From Heterohyrax brucei (Eukaryota; Chordata; Mammalia; Hyracoidea; Procaviidae): a stretch of 64,000 nt of DNA. The first letter of the stretch is position 1, and every line of letters begins with the position of its first letter. Below are positions 56,230 to 64,000 of this stretch, in pieces. The DNA lies in the NCBI GenBank assembly GCA_028571685.1, contig CM053143.1, positions 52,321,208 through 52,385,207 on the forward strand, in the 5' to 3' direction. The notes beneath the pieces are model-generated. The model searched no databases, had not been told where the DNA came from, and worked only from the letters and a program-made list of their open reading frames with translations. Made by a program: the position numbers and the translations under genes.

Positions 56230-56726
56230 TGGTTTAGTCATCTAGTGCTGCTGCAACAGAAAACCCACAAGTGGATGGCTCTAACAAAGAACAATTTATT
56301 CTCTAACATTCCAATAGGCTACAATTCCAAATTCAGGGCCCCAGCTCTTGGGAAAGGCTTTCCCTCCCTGTTGGCTCTGGAGGAAGGTACTTGTGTTGAC
56401 TCAGTCTTCCTTTGATCTGGGAGCATGTCCACTTAAGAACCTCAGGTCCAAAGAAGGATGTCTCTGCTCCTGGTGCTGATTCTTGATTATATGAGGTAAC
56501 CAACTGCCTGCTTTCTTCCCTTTTACTACTTATAAGGTAAAAGGCAATATAAACCATACTCAAGGGAAATGAATCCTCTTTAGCACAATTCAGTCTTGCC
56601 CTATTAACCACAAGCAGAAGATGGGATTTACATTATAGAAAATCACAATTACACAACACTGGGAATCATGGCCTAGCCAAATGGCTACATACATTTTTTT
56701 GGGAAACATAATTCAACCCATATCAC
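56230..56726 (-). mobile_element. MaLR-like LTR, about 497 bp, inverted
   Basis: Starts TGGTTTAGTCATCTAGTGCT and ends TTCAACCCATATCA. It has CTCTAACAAAGAACAATTTA, CAAATTCAGGGCCCCAGCTC and GAATCATGGCCTAGCCAAAT in the same order as 38513-39012, and it is the best-preserved copy of this family by eye. No internal element next to it. Confidence 0.82.
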
Positions 56727-59700
56727 CACATTTTCTCTAAGATACATAATTAGATAGATTCAACATAATATATAAGAATTGTTTTATCAGCACCCAAAAA
56801 TAGTTCTTTTCAATTGAAAGTCTTCAGTACTAAAAAAAGGCAAATACACTGACGTCTATTCCCTCCTTCATCTTTATAAAAAGGGCAATGTAAGGTTAAA
56901 GGAATTTAGAAGGAAAAAAAAGGAATTTAAAGTAACAAATGAAATGGGAAATGCTCTACAACTGAATTTAACTAGAATGAAATAGGTTCTAGCCCAAATT
57001 GGGAGGGAGGAAATTTCCTTTAGTCCACCTTTGTCCTTTCTGTAACTTCCCTTGTGTCTTTCACCCTCTCCTTCTCCAAGGGAGCTAGATTCTCCTTCAG
57101 TCTCTTGAATGACTGGGACTTCTACTATGATTGCTTCTAGGATAACTCACTATATTTGAGATCTTTGTGACATCTCCTGGCTCTTTTGTGTCATTTCTTC
57201 TCGTACTCTAAACTGACTAAGATGTGATTTTCTTCCAAATAACATCTTCTCACTGTGGAGGCAGAAGAGCTGTGAAACTTTAGGTACTCAAATATAATTA
57301 TATAATGCACGTAGTGGAGTTGGATTTCATTGTATCAAGACATTAACTGATAGATCTACAATTACTGTTAGGTGTTTGTATGGTAAGAGCTAGCTTTATT
57401 GAGGTGTGTTTATTGAATTCTATCTAATTCTCATGATACATGTTGGTCTGGTTCATTTCTCTAGAAAAGCTGATGGGGTCTGTGAATCATGAAAATGTAG
57501 AAGAACAGATTTTACTGTACAATGGAAGACTATCTTAACTACCCAGGTCACATTGTACTAGTGAAATAATTGGTTCCATCCACTATTAAGTGACTGTTTG
57601 CAAATAGTTAATTATCATTAGTTTTTAGTCTTTTATGGTTCTAAAGTATTTCCAACAGCAACATAAAGAAAAACACACTGTGAATCCATTCAGTTTTACT
57701 TCTTGTTTACTTCTTTATTAAAGGACCGTGTCAATGATGCACAGTTTTGATATTATAAAAGAGTTTCTATTATCCAGGTTATTTGTATCAGGTCCCTTCA
57801 AATAAAACGAATTATATGTCATATGTTATACCTAAACATGTTTAATAATAATATATGTCATATATTATACCTAAACATGTTTGAACATGTTTTTCAGGTA
57901 CACATAATCTATGCTTTTTAGAGTAGTGATTTATGTGGTTGGCTTAAGAAAAGGAGGTTGTTCAGGACTTAAATGCTCCTGTGGGTTTATTATGCATGAA
58001 ATCCTGAGATTTAGACATTTTACTGAAGTAGGTCCACGATCATGCAAAGCAAGTTGTTCTTGGCACCCATAAAGAAAGTAAAACACATTCTTGATCTTCT
58101 TTCTGTCTTTTATTCCTACCTGATGTCATCCTCAAATAGCACAATATCCTCAACCTTGTGGTTACAGCTAATTCCAAACAAACTTTATCGGGGACTTTTC
58201 CTTCCTGAAGACATTTTCTAACACAGAAATACTGTAAACATTCTCAGAGTTCCCAGACAAGAGGTGGTCCTAACATTTGGTTCTCCTGCAAACCCATGGC
58301 CTTGATCTACTGTACCTGATTGTCAGTCAAAATCCTTCCTCCCCCACAGCAAAGTGTTGCACGCAATACTGAAAGACTTCAATTAGAGTCAAATAGATGA
58401 ATGCTGATGTACTAGAGAAATAAACAGAAGGCAAAATGGCACATGTTCTGGAAGTCACTCAAAACTGGATGGGTAGTTATGCTGGAGGAAAGCATATAAA
58501 CATTTTTGAATCCCCAAATCTATTTGGATTTCAGTTGAATTCACAGTGCAAGTGTTAAATTAAAGGGAACATTTATAAAAGGAGAGAGAATTTACTGATG
58601 CATGTCAAGAAACAAAATGTCAAGTTTCACTTCTTTGGAATTTCCAAGTTTCCATTCCTGAAAATCAAGCTATGAAATAGCCTTAGATAACTTTGCATTT
58701 AAGATTTTTTTTGGTCTTTGTGAATAGTTATCATTCACATAAAAAGAAGCTGAGATTGCACTTTAAACTGTTGTTCTTATGAGGGTTTAATTTAAACAAT
58801 AGGACTGTTATCATATGTTAATTAAATATTGATGGATTAAGAGCAACATAGTTCTGAAGTTTACCAACAATACACAAAAAGGTGTTTGTAATTTAAATTT
58901 GGCATTTAGCTAATTTGAGGATTCTTTAGAGAGGTCTGGCTCTTCTGATTTAATAATATGATTATTTTACTGAGATTAAATTGTACGTGACAGCTTAACT
59001 TTAAGTATTTTTGTTTGCTATCGAGATTTATAGTTCTGTTGCAGAGATATGTGAATATGTTTTAGATCAGTGAACATTGACTCTTCCAACTTCAATTATG
59101 TGTTTAGAATTCAGTTGCTCTTTATTTATAACCATATTTGTGTTATTGGAATTTGAATATCTCCACCAGGTAGTTATATAATGCTAACCCTGATGGAATT
59201 CTTTCATCAATTTTTCAGTATTATTTATTAAGGGATGATATATTTTAAGAATAGTTTCTTCAAATCAGCACTTGCCATCTATGCAAGCTGATTGTGTTCC
59301 CTCTGACTGAGCTCATTTTTCCCCCATAGTTACAAATATACTTGATTGAATCCACATTTTATCTTCAGAGCCAATATTCCGTCTCATCTCTCCATTTTCC
59401 TTTTCTTCTGAATGATGATAACCTTCATTTTTTCTGTCTCCTCTTATACCATTTTATCCCAAACCTTCCCCTGAAGACATAAAACTTGGCTTTCCACCAA
59501 ACTATACTGTATGGAGTCAGTGGTCTTAAGATTGCTGAGTTAACTTATCTCCTGAGTTACTAAACACTTATAAAGACTATAGAGTAAAACAATGAGAACC
59601 AGTTAAAGTAGAGAGTTTAGGAACTTGCTGAAAGATGTGACCAATATATATAGTGAATCTGGACCCTTTCATGTCTAATATTTCCCCTTCAGTAGCAAGA

Positions 59701-60060
59701 TTATTTGGATCTTGATACTTTTGTTAAATTGCCACTTCTTGTATACAGATAATACAGTCACAGGTAAGAGGTGATTTCACTTTTCTTTTTATTAAAACAA
59801 AATATCTGACACCCGGGACACATGAGCTCTCACAGCATGTCTCTGTAGTTTTTTTTTTTAAGCTAAAATTATTATGTACTTAGAAAGGAAACCCCAGGTG
59901 GCCAGGCCACAACGGAAATATTCAGAATATATGCAGAGGTAAGCACAAATATTAATAATTTTAAATTCCTTTTAAAGTAAATTTTTAAATTTACATTTAA
60001 CATATAATACTATTTTCCTGTGCAGTAAACCCCTCCCAAAAAAGAAACAAACAAAAAGAA
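56727..60060. other. 3.3 kb without recognised gene or repeat family
   Basis: AT-rich, apparently single-copy. A 39 bp tandem duplication at 57813-57890 is the only structure noticed. Long open frames are absent. Confidence 0.5.
57813..57890 (+). repeat. Tandem duplication, 39 bp unit
   Basis: TATATGTCATATGTTATACC at 57813 and TATATGTCATATATTATACC at 57852, each followed by TAAACATGTTT. Confidence 0.88.
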
Positions 60061-60436
60061 AAAACAACAAAACAAACTTGTTGCCATCAAGTTGGTAGTG
60101 ATACTACCAAAACAACAACAGCAACAATAAAAGAAATCCACAACAACCAAACTTGTTGCCATCAGGTTGGTTATTATTCATAGTGCTGTTATACCAAAAA
60201 GCAAACCAACAGAGCCCATCGCCATCAGGATGAGTCCTGTAGTGTCCCTGTAGGACAGAGTACACCTACCCTATGAGGTTTCCAAGGAGCACCTGGTGAA
60301 TTGACAGTCTTTTGATTAGCAGCTGCAGCTCTTAACCACTATGCCTTCAGGTTTGCCTAGTGACCCTATAACCCACGGCCATCGAGTCAGATCTAACTCA
60401 TAGCGACCCTAGAGGTCAGAGGAGAAGTGACCCTAT
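60061..60436 (-). repeat. Cluster of AfroSINE pieces
   Basis: Four inverted pieces follow each other: tail only at about 60071-60096 (CAAACTTGTTGCCATCAAGT), tail only at about 60146-60190 (CCAAACTTGTTGCCATCAGG), a near-complete copy at 60194-60357 (CCATCGCCATCAGGATGAGT to ACTATGCCTTCAGGTTTGCC), and another tail at 60370-60436 (ACCCACGGCCATCGAGTCAG). A/C-rich AACAAC text separates them. It looks like repeated insertion into A-rich SINE tails. Confidence 0.85.
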
Positions 60437-61375
60437 AGTAATCGTTATTTTCTTTTTTGTCACAACAGATCTTACTTTTATTAAATAGAAATAGAAGAAG
60501 ACATCAAGCAAACATGTTAGCAGTGTAAAATATCTGAAGTAGTTTGCATTTTTTTGTTTTTTACTTTTTTATTACATAAGCTTCACTTTACTGAAAATAC
60601 GATTCAGAAATACATAGTGGTAAAATAACGTATTTTTTTAATGATCTCAGTCATTTGAATATCCTTGGCCTCTGTCATATTTCAAAATGTTTTCATTCTA
60701 TCAGAAATGTTGCCATTTGGGTAAGGAATCAAATTGAGTAAAATATGCTGAATTTATCTCTGCTATTCAGCTGGAAAATGCATCAAGTAGTTGATGTTGG
60801 TAGACAAAGCTAAGTGCTGTCATGTTGATAATAAACCAAAATATTCAGTTATGAAAAAAAGGGAAAATATGTATGTTAGTTAAGGTAACAGAACCGATGC
60901 AAGAAATAAGTATCATGGTTTCAGTAATTTAGCACAATGGAGGTATAATTATTGCTAATGAAAAATCTGAACTAGGATGATAAAGCAAATCAAAGAACTC
61001 AGGTTCCCTCTGCCATACTCAACAGTAGCTTTTAAAATGAGCACAGAAGAAAAAAGTATATAAGAGACTGCATATATTATGTCAGATGGAAATAGTGGTT
61101 ATTGCTTCTATTAACTTACCGTTGGTCATAACTCAGTTACATAGCTACATTTGACTGCAAAGGATGTTGGCATATACAGTCTGTTTGTCCACCCAGGGGG
61201 AAAGGGAAATGGGTGCGGTGACCAACTAGCTGGTCTCTGCCGTAGTGTTCTTGATAATTTAAATAAATTATTACAAAGCGTGATTAATAATCATAGCTAT
61301 CAGTAGGTATTTAGGAAGATAACAGTCTCAGTTAAACAATAGAAAGAGAACAAACAGGAAATATTCATTAAGAAT
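60437..61375. other. No recognisable feature
   Basis: AT-rich sequence with no supported gene or named repeat. Confidence 0.5.
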
Positions 61376-61838
61376 TTATTGTGAGAAATTTCAAGAATAA
61401 AAAAGGGGGCACCCTGAGATCTCCACTAGAAGACCACAGTTGATGGCCCAGAGGCTTCAGGGCTCCCCTGGGAGCATGGCCCCTGGCCCTGATGCTGCCC
61501 CTGTCCATAAATCATCATGAAGGTCAACTCTTTGGACAGGAATGGATTGGACTTGGTGATGCAGAGTAACCATATCATGTGTGCGCTTTATGGTTCTATG
61601 CATCTATAGGATGTCATCCTCCTGACCTCTTCTTGGAGGAAGGGGAATGGGCGGAGAGGAGGGGATAGGAGATTGTTGGGAGATAGGACATGTATGGAGC
61701 AGAGAAGAGTGTGTTGTCACCAGACAGGGAGAGCAGTGGGAGTTGCATATGCTGCCAATGGTGTAAATTTATATGGGAATGTACATTTTCATTCAATCAC
61801 AATTATAATGAAAAAAAAGACATTATTGTGAGAAATTT
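61376..61838 (+). mobile_element. L1-I: short L1 3' UTR insertion with perfect 16 bp duplication
   Basis: TTATTGTGAGAAATTT at 61376-61391 is repeated exactly at 61823-61838. Between them lie 431 bp of L1 3' UTR (CCTGGGAGCATGGCCCCTGG, TTTATGGTTCTATGCATC) parallel to 34320-34690 in L1-E, ending in an A-rich tail (AATGAAAAAAAAGACA). The extreme 5' truncation and the perfect duplication suggest a comparatively recent insertion. Confidence 0.95.
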
Positions 61839-62135
61839 ACTGATTCAGCTGTGACAACTTAGTAGGCAAGATCAAAATCTACTGAGCAGCTGGCTGGAAA
61901 GCTCAGGCTTGGTATGAAACTTGAGTCCATAGTCAGAATTTCTTCCTCTTCAGCAGACACATGTCTGCTCTTAAGGCCTTCCAACTGGTTAAGTAAGGCT
62001 CACCCATATTATCTGGAATAACATTCCTTACTTAAAAGTCAACTGACTATAGACTTTAATCACAGCTACAAAAATACTATCACAGCAACACCTAGATTAG
62101 TGTTTCATTGAATAACTAGGGACTGTAGTCTAGTT
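61839..62135. other. No recognisable feature
   Basis: Spacer between the L1-I insertion and the next SINE. Confidence 0.5.
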
Positions 62136-62306
62136 GGAGCCCTGGTGGTACAATGTTTAAGAGCTATAGTTGCTAGCCTAAAGTTTGTCAGTTTGAATCC
62201 CATAGCTGCTCCTTGGAAACCTTATGGGGCAGCTCTTCTTTGACTTATTGAGTTGCAGTGAATTAGAACCAACTCAGAGGCAATGGGTTTGGTTTTGCAG
62301 TTTGGT
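62136..62306 (+). repeat. AfroSINE copy, near complete
   Basis: GGAGCCCTGGTGGTACAATG (head), AGTTTGAATCCCATAGCTGC, TCCTTGGAAACCTTATGGGG and the tail GTGAATTAGAACCAACTCAG and CAATGGGTTTGG. The head keeps the tRNA-like box pattern. Confidence 0.92.
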
Positions 62307-62544
62307 AATCTAGATAAATTGTCATATAAAAAAAAAAAGATCATCACAAAATGTATGTGCACTGCTATCATGTATGATAGTTAATATGGCACAAATTCAT
62401 TTTATTTTTATTTTGTGACATTTACTATGACTACAAAGACATATTTCCATATGTACTCTATTTTGGGAAGCAAAACTTTTTTTTATATACTCTATATTTA
62501 CTTAAGAAATAAATTAGATGTAGCTTGAAATAAATAGGAAAATT

Positions 62545-62742
62545 CCTAGATTTCAAGTCAAATAGACTTGGTTTTGACATCTTGTTCTACTATTTAAATG
62601 ATGTTCCCTTGTACAACATTTCTAATTCTCCATGAGATCAGTTTATTTTTCTGTTATACAGGTTAACTAACGACTCTGCCTGAATATACATGATATAAAA
62701 ACACTTGGTTCAGCATAGCCACTCAATAAATGATATTGTTAG
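62545..62742 (+). repeat. MIR SINE, diverged
   Basis: AGTCAAATAGACTTGGTTTT, CTTGTTCTACTATTTAAATG, TTTCTAATTCTCCATGAGAT and the tail AGCCACTCAATAAATGATAT follow the MIR order. Strong divergence; the central core is weak. Confidence 0.65.
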
Positions 62743-64000
62743 AGATAGGTATCATTGAGTCAGTTCTTACAGCAACTGTACATGCAACAGAACAATATAC
62801 TGCCTGTTCCCTTCCCATCCTCACAATGTTTGCTGTGTTTGAGTTCATTGTTGCAGCCACTGTGCCAATTCAACTCCTTGAGGACCTTGCCATTTTGTGC
62901 TGACCTTTTATCTTCCCAAGCATGAGGTACTTCTCCAGGGGCTAGTGTCTTCTGATAATGTGTCTAAGGTACAAGAGATGAAGTCTTGCCATCCTTGCTT
63001 CTAAGTACTGCATTGGTTGTAATTTTTTGAAGGCAAACTTCTTTGTTCTTCTGATAGTCCACGGTATATTCAATATTATTCACCAACATCATAATTCAAG
63101 GTATCAGTTCTTTGGTATTCCTCATTTACAATCCAACTTTCACATGCATATGAGGTAATTGAAAACATCATGACTTGAGTCAGGCACACCTTAGTCCTCA
63201 AAGTGGCAGCTTGGCTTTTTTAACACTTAGGGGAGTCTTTTTGCAGCAGTTTTATACATTGCAATGCATTGTTCAATTTCTTGACTTCTGCTTCCATAGG
63301 TCTTGATTAAGGATCCAAATAAAATGAAATCCTCAACAATTACAATTTTTTTTCTCCACTTATTGAGTCCAGCTGTGAGGAGTTTTTTTTTTTTTTTTGA
63401 TGTGAAGGTCAAATCCACACTGAAGGCTGCAATCTTTGATCTTCATCAGTAAGTGCTTCAAGTCCTCTTCACCCTCAGCAAGGAAGGTTGTGTCACCTTC
63501 ATATTACAGGTTGTTATGAGTCTCCCTCCAATCCTGATGTCATATTCTTCCTGTAGTCCAGCTTCTCAGATTACTCAGCATGCTGGCTGAGAGAGCATGG
63601 TGAAATGATACAACACTGACACACACACTTGTTGACTTTAAACTGTGCAGTATATTTTCTTGTTCTTTTCCAATGACTGCCTATTGGTCTATATACAGGT
63701 TCCTCATGAGCACAATAAAGTGTTCATTGATTTCCATTTTTCACAGACTTATCTATGTTCTGTTATGATCCACACCTTTACATAGTCAATGAAACACGTG
63801 TAAACATCTTTCTGGGACTCTGCTTTAAGAACAGATCAATCTGACATCAGCAATGATATTGATCTCTTGTTTCACAACCTCTTCTGAACCAATTTCTAAC
63901 AATCCCCTTTGATGTACCTTCACAAAAATTTTTAAATTATCTTCAGCAAAATTTGTAATATTAAAGATACTTTTCAATAATTTCCACATTCTACTGGATT
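62743..64000 (-). mobile_element. RTE-3: minus-strand RTE LINE, runs off the window
   Basis: It starts with the reversed RTE 3' tail (GATAGGTATCATTGAGTCAG) and runs in parallel with RTE-2: CTGCCTGTTCCCTTCCCATC, GTCTTCTGATAATGTGTCTA, GTCTTGCCATCCTTGCTTCT, TCACATGCATATGAGG, and from 63400 the reverse transcriptase part (compare 48400-49700). It is cut at 64000, so how complete it is is unknown. No AfroSINE half borders it. The reading frame is broken by many stops. Confidence 0.88.

Noticed and set aside
60061-60436. CRISPR-like array of repeats
   Set aside because: Units are unequal SINE pieces with A/C-rich joins and no regular spacers, in a mammalian genome.

Overview
The window is non-coding mammalian genomic DNA, built mostly from interspersed repeats of different ages. 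The repeats point to an afrotherian, most likely an elephant. There are at least a dozen copies of a tRNA-headed SINE that I recognise as AfroSINE, with the head GGAAACCCTGGTGG and a tail close to CTATGAGTTGGAACTGACTCGATGGCA followed by AACAAC. There are also several copies of a roughly 3 kb RTE (BovB-like) LINE, L1 families with a long 3' UTR, and a MaLR-like LTR family that I associate with elephant. Older repeats shared by all placental mammals (MIR, MER20) are present. No host protein-coding exon, tRNA, rRNA or snRNA gene could be supported.

Layout. 1-4345: degenerate plus-strand L1 (L1-A, ORF2 and 3' UTR) fused to an RTE 3' end. 4653-11008: mostly unassigned sequence, with a MIR, an RTE 3' end, a candidate solo LTR (7755-8118) and two opposed AfroSINEs. 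11009-13183: 5' UTR and ORF1 of an L1 that stops abruptly (L1-B). 13941-21180: a full-length-class RTE split by a 4 kb L1 (L1-C, with a 15 bp target-site duplication) and by an AfroSINE. 21181-28425: mostly single-copy sequence with an RTE 3' end, a MIR, a MER20 and three AfroSINEs. 28426-32865: internally deleted minus-strand L1 (L1-D) whose 5' UTR carries tandem monomers of about 70-77 bp. 33437-35198: an L1 3' end and two adjacent AfroSINEs. 36325-39427: an old L1 or HAL1 5' UTR and ORF1, broken by MaLR-like LTRs. 39816-46897: the only full-length-class L1 (L1-F), on the minus strand with both ORFs decayed. 48288-51980: an AfroSINE split by a full-length RTE, itself split by an LTR. 53935-56726: two LTRs around an inactive Tc1/mariner (IS630 type) transposase fossil. 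56727-64000: mostly unassigned AT-rich sequence with AfroSINE clusters, a short L1 insertion with a perfect 16 bp duplication, a MIR and a further RTE that runs off the window.

The elements are related functionally. The RTE and AfroSINE copies end in nearly the same 3' tail, which suggests that RTE reverse transcriptase moved the SINE. L1-C shows a classic L1 insertion with a target-site duplication and an A-rich tail. Every catalytic ORF seen is broken by stops, frameshifts or lost catalytic residues, so nothing here looks able to move today.

The most unusual item is the transposase fossil at 55058-55850. Its protein motifs are of a kind I know from arthropod transposons rather than from common mammalian mariners, which raises the possibility of horizontal transfer. 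All family names come from recognition by eye, not from a database search.
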